Below are positions 37,993 through 46,670 of a stretch of DNA of 64,000 nt, one piece after another. Source of the DNA: Bradyrhizobium sp. AZCC 1719 (lineage in GTDB: Bacteria; Pseudomonadota; Alphaproteobacteria; Rhizobiales; Xanthobacteraceae); contig NZ_JAZHRU010000001.1 of the NCBI RefSeq assembly GCF_036924525.1, positions 4,121,001 to 4,185,000 on the forward strand, read 5' to 3'. Below the pieces are notes generated by a model, which saw only the letters and a list, made by a program, of their open reading frames with translations, searched no databases and was not told the DNA's origin. Made by a program: the position numbers and the translations under genes. The first letter of the stretch is position 1. Each line of letters begins with the position of its first letter.

Positions 37993-38919
37993 ATGACCGA
38001 CAAATTCATTTCCATCGAGGGCATCGCGCGGCGCTATCCGGGCGCGGGTGGCGGCGAGACCACGATTTTCGAGGATCTATGGCTGTCGATGAAGCGCGGC
38101 GAATTCGGCTGCGTGATCGGGCATTCCGGCTGCGGCAAGACCACGGTGTTGAACATCCTGGCCGGGCTCGACCAGCCGAGCGAGGGCGCCGTCATCGTCG
38201 ACGGGCAGGCCATTGAAGGCACGAGCCTTGATCGCGCCGTGATCTTCCAGAGCCATGCGCTCTTGCCATGGCGCACGGTGCTCGGCAACGTCGCTTATGC
38301 GGTGACCTCGAAGTGGCGCAACTGGGATCGCGCCAAGGTGAAGGCGCATGCGCAGAAGTTCATCGATCTGGTCGGGCTGACCGGGTCCGAGCACAAGCGG
38401 CCGTCGGAATTGTCCGGCGGCATGAAGCAGCGCGTCGGCATTGCGCGGGCGCTATCGATCACGCCGAAGATCATGCTGATGGACGAGCCGTTCTCGGCAC
38501 TGGACGCGCTGACGCGCGGTACGCTGCAGGACGAGGTGCGGCGCATTTGCCTCGAGACCGGGCAGACGGCGTTCATGATTACCCATGATGTCGATGAGGC
38601 GATCTATCTCGCCGACAAGATTTTTCTGATGACCAATGGTCCGGGCGCCGTGTTGGCCGAGATCGTGGAAAATCCGCTGCCGAAGGATCGCGGCCGCGTC
38701 GATCTGCACCGCCATCCGCTCTATTACGCGGTGCGCAATCACATCGTCGATTTCCTGGTCAGCCGCAGCAAGACGTTTGCTGCCACCGTGACCGATCATG
38801 ATCCGCGCAATGTGCCGGTCGTGCGGCCGGGCAAGCCGGAATTGGTGCTGGCTGCGGAGGCGGAGGATTCAATTGAGGCGTCATGGCCCAGCGTGGCCCG
38901 GCCATCCACGTCTGCCTAG
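37993..38919 (+). CDS. ABC transporter ATP-binding protein, nitrate/cyanate type
   Basis: The 308-residue ATPase has Walker A GHSGCGKTT, the signature LSGGMKQRVGIARAL, Walker B IMLMDEPFSALD and the H-loop ITHDVDEA. It fits NrtD/CynD-type subunits driving uptake of nitrate-like anions. ATG 37993 follows GGAG at eight bases; an ATG at 37987 overlapping the permease stop is also possible. The C-terminal 60 residues beyond the core (VTDHDPRNVPVVRPGKPELV and after) are longer than in minimal subunits. Confidence 0.93.
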   Translation: MTDKFISIEGIARRYPGAGGGETTIFEDLWLSMKRGEFGCVIGHSGCGKTTVLNILAGLDQPSEGAVIVDGQAIEGTSLDRAVIFQSHALLPWRTVLGNVAYAVTSKWRNWDRAKVKAHAQKFIDLVGLTGSEHKRPSELSGGMKQRVGIARALSITPKIMLMDEPFSALDALTRGTLQDEVRRICLETGQTAFMITHDVDEAIYLADKIFLMTNGPGAVLAEIVENPLPKDRGRVDLHRHPLYYAVRNHIVDFLVSRSKTFAATVTDHDPRNVPVVRPGKPELVLAAEAEDSIEASWPSVARPSTSA

Positions 38920-38925
38920 GCAATG

Positions 38926-38964
38926 CGAAACAAGACGTGGATGCCCGGGACAAGCCCGGGCATC
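38926..38964 (+). terminator. Nested GC-rich hairpins between transporter and cynS
   Basis: ATGCCCGGG and CCCGGGCAT (38941-38963) pair perfectly around ACAAG; CCACGTC and GACGTGG just before them form a second small stem. No T-run follows. This may set the ratio of cynS to transporter mRNA, or simply be a short repeat element. Confidence 0.45.
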
Positions 38965-38987
38965 GCGGGTACATAAGGAGATAGGGC

Positions 38988-39476
38988 ATGAAGCGCGAAG
39001 ACCTCACAGAAAAGCTGCTCGACATCAAGCGCGAGAAGGGCTGGAGCTGGAAACACATCTGCGAAAAGATCGGCGGCTATTCGGAAGTGCTGATCGTCGG
39101 CGCCATCATGGGCCAGATGAAGCTGACGAAACCGCAAGCCGCCAATGCCGGCGAATTGTTCGGGCTGTCGAAAGCGGAAACTGCGATGCTCAACGAGGTG
39201 CCGATGCGCGGCACCGGCACGCCGATGCCGCCGACCGATCCCTTGATCTACCGCTTCTACGAAATGGTGATGGTCAACGGCCCGGCGTGGAAGGCCCTGA
39301 TCGAAGAGGAATTCGGCGACGGCATCATGTCGGCGATCGATTTCGACATGGCATTGGAGCGCGTCGCCAATCCCAAGGGCGACCGGGTCAAGATCACGAT
39401 GTCCGGCAAATTCCTGCCGTACAAATATTACGGCGCGAGTGGGAATGTGCCGGAGTATGGGTTCAAGGAGGAGTGA
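38988..39476 (+). CDS. cynS: Cyanate hydratase (cyanase)
   Basis: The 162-residue protein is a full-length cyanase, a decameric enzyme that turns cyanate and bicarbonate into carbamate and CO2. The N-terminal helical domain is LTEKLLDIKREKGWSWKHIC. The catalytic trio is visible as Arg89 and Glu92 (IYRFYEMV) and Ser115 (GIMSAIDFD). TAAGGAGATAGGGC gives a strong ribosome-binding site. As the last gene behind a sigma-54 promoter with an anion transporter, it should allow cyanate use as a nitrogen source and detoxification. Confidence 0.97.
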   Translation: MKREDLTEKLLDIKREKGWSWKHICEKIGGYSEVLIVGAIMGQMKLTKPQAANAGELFGLSKAETAMLNEVPMRGTGTPMPPTDPLIYRFYEMVMVNGPAWKALIEEEFGDGIMSAIDFDMALERVANPKGDRVKITMSGKFLPYKYYGASGNVPEYGFKEE

Positions 39477-39490
39477 CGTCTGCCTCCACC

Positions 39491-39573
39491 GTCATTGCGA
39501 GCGAAGCGAAGCAATCCATCTCGCGGCATAACGGAAAGATGGATTGCTTCGTCGCTTCGCTCCTCGCAATGAC
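39491..39573. repeat. Palindromic intergenic repeat, GTCATTGCGAG family
   Basis: GTCATTGCGAGCGAAGCGAA and TCGCTTCGCTCCTCGCAATG are inverted ends. The inner blocks GCAATCCATCTCGCGGCAT and ATGGATTGCTTCGTC also pair. This is the cleanest copy of the family first seen at 2567-2681 and lies between convergent cynS and the PEP-mutase-like gene. Confidence 0.8.
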
Positions 39574-39585
39574 GGGGAGAGTTCA

Positions 39586-40398
39586 TCACCCGAACGCCGC
39601 CCGCACTTCTCCGATCGGCGCCATGTCGCGTACATAGGTGAAGGCGCCACACTCCTTCATCTCACGCGCGCATTTTAGGAACGCCGCCAGTGCGTAGCGT
39701 TCCATCGCGCCGCCGACGCTGATGCGCTTGACGCCCGCGGCTGAGAGCTGATCCACCGTCAGCGTCGGATCGGCAAATCCCATCACCAGGTTGAACGGCT
39801 TGCCGACCGAAGACACTACGGTGCGGATCGTGCCGATGTCGTAGAGGCCGGGGGAATACAGGACATCAGCGCCTGCGGCCTCGAACGCCTGCAGACGCTT
39901 GATGGTGTCGTCGAGATCCTTGCGACCGTGCAGGAAATTCTCCGCCCGCGCGGTCAGCGTGAACGGGAAGGGCAGTGCACGCGCCACCTCGACCGCCGCC
40001 TGCACCCGCTCGACCGCGAGCGAAAAGTCGTAGATCGGCTTCTTCGGATCGCCGGAAAAGTCCTCGATCGAGCCGCCGACGCAGCCTGCTTCGGCCGCGC
40101 GTGCGATCGTCTTCGCCGCGGTCTTCGGATCGTCAGCGCCGCAATTCTCCAGGTCGGCGTTGACGGGCAGGTCGGTGGCTTCAGCAATCACCCGGCAGTT
40201 CTCAATGATGGCGTCCAAGCTCACGGTCGCGCTGCCAAGCGTATTGGCAAGCCCCAGGCTCGTGGTCGCGAGCGCCTCGAAGCCTATCGCTGCGAGCAGC
40301 TTTGCGGTGCCGGCGTCCCAGGGATTGGGGATGATGAACGCGCCGGGCCGCGCATGCAGCGCGCGAAACGCATCGGCTTTTTCCGTCTGACTTCGCAT
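39586..40398 (-). CDS. Isocitrate lyase/PEP mutase superfamily protein
   Basis: The 270-residue protein has the superfamily pattern: IPNPWDAGTAKLLAAIGFEA, PVNADLENCGADDPKTAAKT, GGSIEDFSGDPKKPIYDFSL and a TARAENFLHG strand. The group includes 2-methylisocitrate lyases, oxaloacetate decarboxylases and phosphonomutases. The DLENCGADDP segment is closer to small uncharacterised members than to isocitrate lyase (KKCGH). The start is ATG 40398; the frame is open 22 codons upstream. It diverges from a LysR regulator, which may control it. Confidence 0.82.
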   Translation of the reverse strand: MRSQTEKADAFRALHARPGAFIIPNPWDAGTAKLLAAIGFEALATTSLGLANTLGSATVSLDAIIENCRVIAEATDLPVNADLENCGADDPKTAAKTIARAAEAGCVGGSIEDFSGDPKKPIYDFSLAVERVQAAVEVARALPFPFTLTARAENFLHGRKDLDDTIKRLQAFEAAGADVLYSPGLYDIGTIRTVVSSVGKPFNLVMGFADPTLTVDQLSAAGVKRISVGGAMERYALAAFLKCAREMKECGAFTYVRDMAPIGEVRAAFG

Positions 40399-40517
40399 CG
40401 GCAATCTCCGCTTCGTTTGTTGGTCGGCTCTGGTTGGCGACGAAACTAGCGGGCTATCTGCCATCAGCCAAATTTGTTATTTCTCTAGGCATCATCAGCT
40501 TTTTGCATGGACGAAAC

Positions 40518-41435
40518 ATGGACAGCGATGCGCTTCTCACCTTCCTGACCATTCATCGCCGCGGCGGCATTTCGAATGCCGCGAAAGCGCTGCACCGCTC
40601 GCAGCCGGCGATTTCGCGACGTATTGCGCTGCTGGAGCAGGAGCTCGGCGTGCCGTTGTTCGAGCGGATCGCGGGGCGCACGACGCTGAGTGACGCCGGA
40701 AAAGTGCTGGTGCCTCATGCGGAGCGCGCGGTGGCTGCGGCCCAGGATGCGGAGAATGCGGTGCGCGCACTGGCGCGGCCGAATTTGGGACCGGTCGCGC
40801 TCGCCGTCGTCGGCACGCTTGCCGGCGGGCGGCTGTCGGCGGTTCTCAGGCGCTTCGCGGCCGAGCATCCCGAGGTCGAATTGAGCCTGCGTACCGCGAC
40901 CAGTGCGGAGGTCAGCGACATGGTTCGGCGCGGCGAAGTGACCATCGGCCTGCGCTATGATCGCGACCGTTCACGCGACCTCGACTGCGAATTGCTGCTC
41001 TCCGAACGGCTGCAGGTCGTATGCGCGCTGGATCATCCGCGTGCCGGCCGCCGGATCGCAAAGCTCGCCGAACTGCGCGGCGAGCGCTGGATCGCGTTTC
41101 CGGTCGTACCGGGACGGCGCGAGATCACGGCCGCGCACGTCTTTGCGCTGTTCCAGATCCACGGCCTCGGCGAAATCGACTGGACGCCAGTCGACAGCTT
41201 GACTGCGCAGAAGCGCCTGGTCGAAGCCGGCCTTGGCATTGCGCTGTTATCGGAGAGCAACGCTGCAGAGGAACTGCGACACAAGACGATTTCGACAATC
41301 GCCGTGCGCGATCTCAAGGCAAGCCATGACGTCGTCACAGTAACGCGCCGCGGCGGCTTCCTGAGCGCGGCGGCGCAGCGCTTGCTGGAGATCGTGCGCA
41401 GGGAATATCGCGGCACGAAGGCGTTCGGATGTTAG
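40518..41435 (+). CDS. LysR family transcriptional regulator
   Basis: The 305-residue protein starts MDSDALLTFLTIHRRGGISN and has the LysR winged helix (AAKALHRSQPAISRRIALLE, QELGVPLFERIAGRTTLSDA). A periplasmic-binding-type effector domain follows (LSLRTATSAEVSDMVRRGEV, LVEAGLGIALLSESNA). It diverges from the PEP-mutase-like gene across about 120 bases, the usual LysR arrangement. ATG 40518 fits the family; the frame is open 28 codons upstream. Confidence 0.9.
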   Translation: MDSDALLTFLTIHRRGGISNAAKALHRSQPAISRRIALLEQELGVPLFERIAGRTTLSDAGKVLVPHAERAVAAAQDAENAVRALARPNLGPVALAVVGTLAGGRLSAVLRRFAAEHPEVELSLRTATSAEVSDMVRRGEVTIGLRYDRDRSRDLDCELLLSERLQVVCALDHPRAGRRIAKLAELRGERWIAFPVVPGRREITAAHVFALFQIHGLGEIDWTPVDSLTAQKRLVEAGLGIALLSESNAAEELRHKTISTIAVRDLKASHDVVTVTRRGGFLSAAAQRLLEIVRREYRGTKAFGC

Positions 41436-41439
41436 CACC

Positions 41440-41540
41440 GTCATTCCGGGATGGTCCGAAGGACCAGACCCGGAATCTCGAAATTCCCCGATGCGCAATT
41501 GCGCATCTGAGATCGCCGCTTCGCGTCGTCCGGAATGACG
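41440..41540. repeat. Palindromic intergenic repeat, GTCATTCCGGG family
   Basis: GTCATTCCGGGATGGTCCGA and GTCGTCCGGAATGAC form the inverted ends. The middle has ATGCGCAATTGCGCAT, a perfect palindrome also present in modified form in the copy at 51165-51289. It fills the gap between convergent lysR and the zeta-subunit gene. Confidence 0.75.
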
Positions 41541-41548
41541 GTGAGGTG

Positions 41549-41872
41549 TCAGTTCCCCGCCTTCACCTGGGCGGCGGCAACCGCAATCAGTTCGTCCATC
41601 TTGACGCGAACTTCCTGCGCGGTGACGGCGACGCCCTTGGCGGTAAGATCCTTCACCACCTTGTCCTGGACGTCCTTGTCGCCGGCTTGCTCGAAGTCGG
41701 CCGCGACCACTTCCTTGGAATAGGCGGTGGCGGCATCGCCCGACAGCCCGAGCTTTTCCGCTGCCCAAAGACCGAGCAGCTTGTTGCGGCGTACCTCAGC
41801 CTTGAACTTCTGCTCCTCATCGAGGGCGAATTTCTTCTCAAAACCTTCCTCGCGCTTGTCGAAAGTGGTCAT
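41549..41872 (-). CDS. DUF1476 protein, F1-ATPase zeta-type inhibitor subunit
   Basis: The 107-residue protein has the DUF1476 pattern: MTTFDKREEGFEKKFALDEE, then FKAEVRRNKLLGLWAAEKLG and a C-terminal RVKMDELIAVAAAQV helix. In Paracoccus the family member is the zeta subunit that inhibits ATP hydrolysis by the F1Fo-ATPase; here the same role is inferred. The inhibitory N-terminal region is present. The gene stands alone between the lysR repeat and purC. Confidence 0.9.
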   Translation of the reverse strand: MTTFDKREEGFEKKFALDEEQKFKAEVRRNKLLGLWAAEKLGLSGDAATAYSKEVVAADFEQAGDKDVQDKVVKDLTAKGVAVTAQEVRVKMDELIAVAAAQVKAGN

Positions 41873-42206
41873 TCTTCGGTTCCAATCCCCGCAAACGGTA
41901 AATAAGGCCGCGTTGTCGCGGCCCGATGGACTACCTAGATAGAGGGGGCGAATCGGTAAAACAACGGTCCGTTAAGCCGCAGGCAATCGGGATAAGTTGG
42001 GCCCAATCGGGCCGGGTCGATTGTGCTGGATGGGCCAATCGGATAGGTTGCCATCAGGCTAGGTTCTTGTTCTGTTTCCGGTCGCTTAGTTCAGGACGCC
42101 GTTAGGTTCAAGACCTGGCCTTCACGGCAGCTCCGTCGTGGTCGCAAACCCTTGTCATCCGGAGCACACCAATTTCATGGATTTCAACAAAACACGGTAC
42201 ATCCCA
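41873..42206. other. Spacer before purC
   Basis: No gene is seen in these 334 bases. A repetitive stretch around 41985-42045 alternates CAATCGG and GGGCC blocks (CAATCGGGATAAG, CCCAATCGGGCC, CCAATCGGATAG), which could bind a regulator or fold as RNA. Promoters for purC and for the divergent zeta-subunit gene must lie here. Confidence 0.4.
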
Positions 42207-42974
42207 ATGAGCCGTCGACGCCGTATTTATGAAGGCAAGGCCAAGGTCCTGTATGAAGGTCCGGAGCCGGGAACCCTGATCCAGCACTTCAAGGATGATG
42301 CGACCGCGTTCAATGCGAAGAAACACCAGGTGATCGAGGGCAAGGGCGTCCTCAACAACCGGATTTCGGAGTACCTGTTTCAGCACCTCAACGACATCGG
42401 GGTGCCGACCCATTTCATCCGCCGCCTCAACATGCGCGAGCAGTTGATTCGCGAGGTCGAGATCGTGCCGCTGGAGGTGGTGGTGCGGAACGTCGCCGCC
42501 GGTTCGCTGTCGCAGCGCCTCGGTATCGAGGAGGGCACCCAACTGCCGCGCTCGATCATCGAATTCTATTACAAGAACGACCAGCTCAACGACCCCATGG
42601 TGTCGGAAGAGCACATCACCGCGTTCGGCTGGGCGACGCCGCAGGAAATCGACGACATCATGGCGCTCGCCATCCGCGTCAACGACTTCCTCACCGGACT
42701 GTTCCTGGGGATCGGGATCCGCCTGGTCGATTTCAAGATGGAATGCGGCCGTCTGTTCGAGAACGAGATGATGCGGATCATCGTCGCCGACGAAATCTCG
42801 CCCGACTCATGCCGGCTGTGGGATATCAAGTCGAACGAGAAGCTCGACAAGGACCGTTTCCGCCGTGATCTCGGCGGCTTGCTTGAAGCCTATACCGAGG
42901 TGGCGAAACGTCTGGGCATTCTGATGGAGAACGAGCGCCCGGCCGGTTCGGGTCCGGTGCTGGTGAAGAGCTAA
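42207..42974 (+). CDS. purC: SAICAR synthetase
   Basis: The 255-residue enzyme condenses CAIR with aspartate in purine synthesis. Characteristic blocks are [55 protein letters not shown] and [15 protein letters not shown] 42207 ([10 protein letters not shown]) matches the family; ATG 42138 would add 23 residues without similarity. It starts the purC-purS-purQ run, with purS 21 bases downstream. Confidence 0.97.
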   Translation: MSRRRRIYEGKAKVLYEGPEPGTLIQHFKDDATAFNAKKHQVIEGKGVLNNRISEYLFQHLNDIGVPTHFIRRLNMREQLIREVEIVPLEVVVRNVAAGSLSQRLGIEEGTQLPRSIIEFYYKNDQLNDPMVSEEHITAFGWATPQEIDDIMALAIRVNDFLTGLFLGIGIRLVDFKMECGRLFENEMMRIIVADEISPDSCRLWDIKSNEKLDKDRFRRDLGGLLEAYTEVAKRLGILMENERPAGSGPVLVKS

Positions 42975-42995
42975 AGAACAACTGGGGCAAATCTC

Positions 42996-43238
42996 GTGAA
43001 GGCACGCGTTACCGTTACGTTGAAGTCCGGCATCCTCGATCCGCAGGGCAAGGCCATCGAAGGCGCGCTGAAATCGCTCGGCGTCGATGGCGTCGCCAGC
43101 GTCCGCCAGGGCAAGGTGTTCGACATCGAACTATCCGGCTCGGACAAGGCCAAGGCAGAGGCGGCATTGAAGGATGCCGCCGACAAGCTGTTGGCGAATA
43201 CGGTGATCGAGAATTACGCTATCGAGATGAAGGCTTAG
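42996..43238 (+). CDS. purS: FGAM synthase subunit PurS
   Basis: The 80-residue protein is the small bridging subunit of the PurLQS phosphoribosylformylglycinamidine synthase. The pattern VTVTLKSGILDPQGKAIEGA, SLGVDGVASVRQGKVF and the closing LLANTVIENYAIE is standard. It starts with GTG at 42996 behind CTGGGGCAAA. It lies between purC and a small coiled-coil gene. Confidence 0.96.
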   Translation: MKARVTVTLKSGILDPQGKAIEGALKSLGVDGVASVRQGKVFDIELSGSDKAKAEAALKDAADKLLANTVIENYAIEMKA

Positions 43239-43249
43239 GGGCTGAGACA

Positions 43250-43504
43250 ATGGCCGACGTGACGATGGAGCCGATGTTTGAGGTGTTGAAATCGGTCCAG
43301 GCCCGGCTTGCCCAGGTCGATGGCAAAATTGATGAACTCACGCAAGCAACTCAGGCGCTGCGAACATCGCAGATCGGCATTCGTCAGGAGATCACGAGCG
43401 TCTTTCAGGAGATTTCGGGCGTACATGCAACTCTAGTTCGCCATGAAGGTCGACTTGATCGCATCGAGAAGCGTCTTGAGCTGAGCGAAGTGCCGCACAC
43501 ATGA
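43250..43504 (+). CDS. Small coiled-coil protein within the pur operon (84 aa)
   Basis: The product [20 protein letters not shown] is followed by heptad-like helices ([53 protein letters not shown]), a continuous coiled coil. It lies 11 bases after purS, and its stop overlaps the purQ start (ATGA, 43501-43504), so it is translated from the pur mRNA. Similar tiny coiled-coil proteins occur widely in bradyrhizobia outside pur loci. No purine enzyme of this kind is known to me. Confidence 0.7.
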   Translation: MADVTMEPMFEVLKSVQARLAQVDGKIDELTQATQALRTSQIGIRQEITSVFQEISGVHATLVRHEGRLDRIEKRLELSEVPHT

Positions 43505-44202
43505 AATCAGCCGTTCTCGTCTTTCCCGGAATCAACCGCGAGCGCGACATGGCGCGCGCGCTCAAGCTCGTCTCCGGTGAGGAGGCGGCGATGGTCTGGC
43601 ACGCCGACACCGCGCTGCCCAAGGGCACCGATTTGGTGGTCGTGCCCGGCGGGTTTTCCTATGGCGATTACCTGCGCTGCGGCGCCATTGCCGCGCGCGC
43701 GCCAGTCATGGATGCGGTGCGTAAGTATGCGGCCGATGGCGGCCTCGTGCTTGGCGTCTGCAACGGTTTTCAGATCTTGTGCGAAGCAGGCTTGCTGCCC
43801 GGCGTCTTGATGCGCAATGCGCGGCTGAAATTCGTCTGCAGGGACGTGCATCTGCGAGTCGAGCGCTCGGATTCGCCGTTCACGCGCGGCTACAATGCCG
43901 GCCAGGTCATCCGCGTGCCGGTCGCGCATGGCGAGGGCAATTATGAGGCCGATGAAGAAACCGTGAAGCGGCTGGAGGGCGAGGGGCGGGTGCTCTACCG
44001 CTACTGCACCCCTGAGGGCATCGTCGACGAGGAGTCCAACATCAACGGCGCCGCGCAGTCGATCGCCGGCATCGTCAACGAGCGCGGCAACGTGCTCGGC
44101 ATGATGCCGCACCCGGAAAACCACGTCGAAGACATCATGGGCTGCACCGACGGCCGCGGCCTGTTCGCGGGCCTTGCCGCGCATCTGCAAAAAGCCGCGT
44201 GA
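43501..44202 (+). CDS. purQ: FGAM synthase glutaminase subunit PurQ
   Basis: The 233-residue class I glutamine amidotransferase supplies ammonia to PurL. The nucleophile is Cys87 in [10 protein letters not shown]; the oxyanion region [19 protein letters not shown] and the catalytic [11 protein letters not shown] histidine/glutamate region are present. It overlaps the upstream coiled-coil gene by four bases and the downstream gene by four bases, so all three are likely coupled. Confidence 0.97.
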   Translation: MKSAVLVFPGINRERDMARALKLVSGEEAAMVWHADTALPKGTDLVVVPGGFSYGDYLRCGAIAARAPVMDAVRKYAADGGLVLGVCNGFQILCEAGLLPGVLMRNARLKFVCRDVHLRVERSDSPFTRGYNAGQVIRVPVAHGEGNYEADEETVKRLEGEGRVLYRYCTPEGIVDEESNINGAAQSIAGIVNERGNVLGMMPHPENHVEDIMGCTDGRGLFAGLAAHLQKAA

Positions 44203-45164
44203 GGTTCCTGGTGTCGCGCCTGACGATTGTCGTTGTGGCGCTACTATGCGCCGTGGCAGCCCACGCGCAGGATTATCCCAAGCGTCCCATCACCATGATC
44301 GTGCCGTTCGCGGCCGGCGGCACCTCCGACGTGATCGCGCGTGTGGTCGCCGAGGAGATGACCAAGTCGCTCGGGCAGCCGATCGTGATCGAGAATGTCG
44401 CGGGCGCCGGCGGCTCGACCGCGCTGACGCGTGCCGCGCGGGCGGAAGCGGACGGCTACACCATCGCGATCGGCAATGCCGGCACCAGCGCCGCGACCTA
44501 TACGATCTATCCGAAACTGCCGTTCACGCCGGAATCCTTCGTGCCGATTGCGGTGGTAGCGAAAACCTTCGGCATCGTCGCGTTGCGCAAGGATTTCCCC
44601 GCCAAGAACCTGCAGGATTTCATCGCCTATGCGAAGAAAAATCCCGGCAAAGTCAACCTCGGCCATGCCGGCGTCGGCTCCTCGAATTTCCTGATCTGCA
44701 AGAGCTTTGTGCAGGCCGCCGGCATCGACGTGACGCTGGTCGGCTATCGCGGCGCGGCGCCGGCGCTGACGGATGCGATCGGCGGCCAGATCGACGGCGT
44801 CTGCGACGCGGCCGCGTCGGTGTCGCAGGCGATCGATGACAAGCTGGTAAGGGGCCTCGTCGTCGGCTCAACGGTGCGGCTTGCAACCTTGCCCGGCCTG
44901 CCGACTTCCTCCGAGGCCGGTCTTCCCGAATTCGAGGCGCAGGGCTGGAACGGCCTGTTCGCTCCAAAAGGCACGCCGCCTGCGATCATCGCGAAACTGA
45001 ACGCCGCCGCCAGGACCGCCGTCGAGAGCGAGGCGGTGAAGAAGCGTTTTCACGATCTCTCCACCGTTGCGCCCGACGCCAACGAGCATGCGAGCGAAGT
45101 GCTCGGCCAGTTGGTGACGCGGGACGTCGAGAAATACAGGAAGCTGCTGGAAGAGAAGAAATAG
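44199..45164 (+). CDS. Bug/TctC-type tripartite tricarboxylate transporter binding protein
   Basis: The 321-residue exported protein has a signal peptide ([17 protein letters not shown]), then the Bug fold: [40 protein letters not shown], and [20 protein letters not shown]. Such receptors bind carboxylates for TctAB transporters, but no tctA/tctB genes are here. It starts with GTG overlapping the purQ stop (GTGA), an odd partner for a purine operon. A bidirectional terminator follows. Confidence 0.9.
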   Translation: MRFLVSRLTIVVVALLCAVAAHAQDYPKRPITMIVPFAAGGTSDVIARVVAEEMTKSLGQPIVIENVAGAGGSTALTRAARAEADGYTIAIGNAGTSAATYTIYPKLPFTPESFVPIAVVAKTFGIVALRKDFPAKNLQDFIAYAKKNPGKVNLGHAGVGSSNFLICKSFVQAAGIDVTLVGYRGAAPALTDAIGGQIDGVCDAAASVSQAIDDKLVRGLVVGSTVRLATLPGLPTSSEAGLPEFEAQGWNGLFAPKGTPPAIIAKLNAAARTAVESEAVKKRFHDLSTVAPDANEHASEVLGQLVTRDVEKYRKLLEEKK

Positions 45165-45182
45165 CAGCGGCGACCATGTGAT

Positions 45183-45211
45183 AAAAAAGCCCCGGTGAGC
45201 GGGGCTTTTTG
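45183..45211. terminator. Strong bidirectional intrinsic terminator
   Basis: AAAAAAGCCCC and GGGGCTTTTT pair around GGTGAGC, with A-run and T-run on either side, the classic bidirectional form. It ends the purC-purS-purQ-Bug transcript and the convergent minus-strand gene, whose stop codon lies at 45212. Confidence 0.92.
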
Positions 45212-45526
45212 TTATCGGCCGGTGGCCGAACCCGGCCCCGTCGGCGACAGGGTCGAACCGCTCGGTGATGGGTTGATGTGGGTGTTCCCTGACGGGTTCG
45301 CTGGACTGTTTCGGCCGGCTGCTGTACTGCCGGCATCGTTGCTCATACCGGTGGTGGAATTACCGCCCGTTCCACTTCCGGCGGTCGTTCCGCTGGTGGA
45401 GGATCCTGCCGCACCACCTGCCGCCGCGCCACCCGTGCCCGAACTTCCGCTGCCGCCGGCTTGCGCAAGGGCAAAGGTATTCGTGAATGCCAGCGCCATG
45501 GCCAATCCGATTGTTGCGAGTTTCAT
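45212..45526 (-). CDS. Small exported Gly/Ser/Thr-rich protein
   Basis: The 104-residue product has a signal peptide (MKLATIGLAMALAFTNTFAL, cleavage near AQA) and a mature chain almost wholly of Gly, Ser, Thr, Asn and Ala (GGSGSSGTGGAAAGGAAGSS). It ends SPTGPGSATGR. Such low-complexity chains are usual for surface or spacer proteins; no domain is present. GAGCAATC precedes the ATG. The stop abuts the shared terminator. Confidence 0.65.
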   Translation of the reverse strand: MKLATIGLAMALAFTNTFALAQAGGSGSSGTGGAAAGGAAGSSTSGTTAGSGTGGNSTTGMSNDAGSTAAGRNSPANPSGNTHINPSPSGSTLSPTGPGSATGR

Positions 45527-45724
45527 GATTGCTCCTTTTCTTGCTGCGTAACGGCGCAACACGATGCGCTTGCGTGCGTTCCAGTGTGTCAATCATCGTT
45601 GATTGCTGTTCCACCACCGTTCCCGCAGGCGAAATGCGACGCGCGCCGAAATATTCGCGCGAAGCCCAGGCGGAGTGGCTTTCGCTCGCCGAGAAACAAT
45701 TGTCGACTTGAACGCTGGCGGCTT
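45527..45724. other. Short spacer with a possible 25-aa peptide
   Basis: No gene is firmly supported. A plus-strand ATG at 45634 opens MRRAPKYSREAQAEWLSLAE followed by KQLST and a stop, a protein-like but very short frame with weak ribosome-binding sequence. Confidence 0.3.
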
Positions 45725-46670
45725 TCATCCGCCTCTCGGCTTCCCGCGCAGGCGCTCGATCCACTTGCGATATTGACCGCGCGGGATAGTCATCGCGGCG
45801 ACGCCCGCCATCACCAACACGAGGCCGAGCGCCAGATTCGGCGGCACGGGTTCGCCGAGCAGCAGAACTGACAGGCCGACGCCGATCGGAATTCGCAAGT
45901 ATCCCTGCGCATTGGTGGTCAGTGTGCCGAGCCGCGTCAGGCACATGTAGAACAGCATCAGCCCGAAGGCGCTCGAGAAGATGCCCATCGCGGCGGTCGC
46001 AACCAGCGCTTCAGTCGTCGGCCGCAGGGTCCAGGGATGATCGACGATCAACGCGAGCGGCAACAGCACCGTGCCGCCGAACAACAGCGAGCCCGCCGCC
46101 ACCACCATCGGGTCGTAATCGGTCAGCTTGAGCCCGAAGATCGTGGCGCAGGCGAACGAGATGGTGGCGATCAGGATGACCATTTCGGCAAAGAGGTTGC
46201 TGGAGAGCCCGCCGAGCGTATCGAGGCCGATGGTCACGGCCGTACCGGCCAGGCCCAGAATGGCGCCGATCAGCTTGAGCAGCGTCGCGGGCTCGTGCCG
46301 CGTGACGGCCCAGGTGATGAGGAAAGCGAAGATCGGTGTGGTCGAGGCCAGCACCACGGTCGGCGCCGCCGCCACATATTGCTGCGCCCAGGTGATCATC
46401 AGGAAAGGAATCGTCGAGTTGATAGTCTGCTGGAACGCAAACAGCCTCCAGGCCTTGCCGTCCGTCGGCAGCCGCAAGCCGCGGGCACGCAGGATCACCA
46501 GCAGAAAGCCCGCCGCGATCAGCGAGCGCGCCGAGATGAACGGTGACCGGCGGGATCGAGCCGAGACCGATCTTGGTCAGCGGATAGGTCGAGCTCCAGC
46601 AGCACGCCAGCGCGAGCAGCAATGCATAGTCGCGCCAGCCGCGACGGGCCTGTGGCGCGTCAGGTGGCAA
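45725..46670 (-). pseudogene. EamA/DMT family transporter gene with a frameshift
   Basis: The 5' part reads PPDAPQARRGWRDYALLLAL and WSSTYPLTKIGLGSIPPVT, a normal EamA start. After VT the frame goes wrong, while one base over it reads FISARSLIAAGFLLVILRAR and on through a normal ten-helix exporter (TWAQQYVAAAPTVVLASTTP, MAGVAAMTIPRGQYRKWIER). A single extra base at about 46541 explains this. The chain would be about 314 residues. The TTG start overlaps the preceding thioesterase gene's stop. It may be a true lesion or a sequencing error. Confidence 0.8.
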
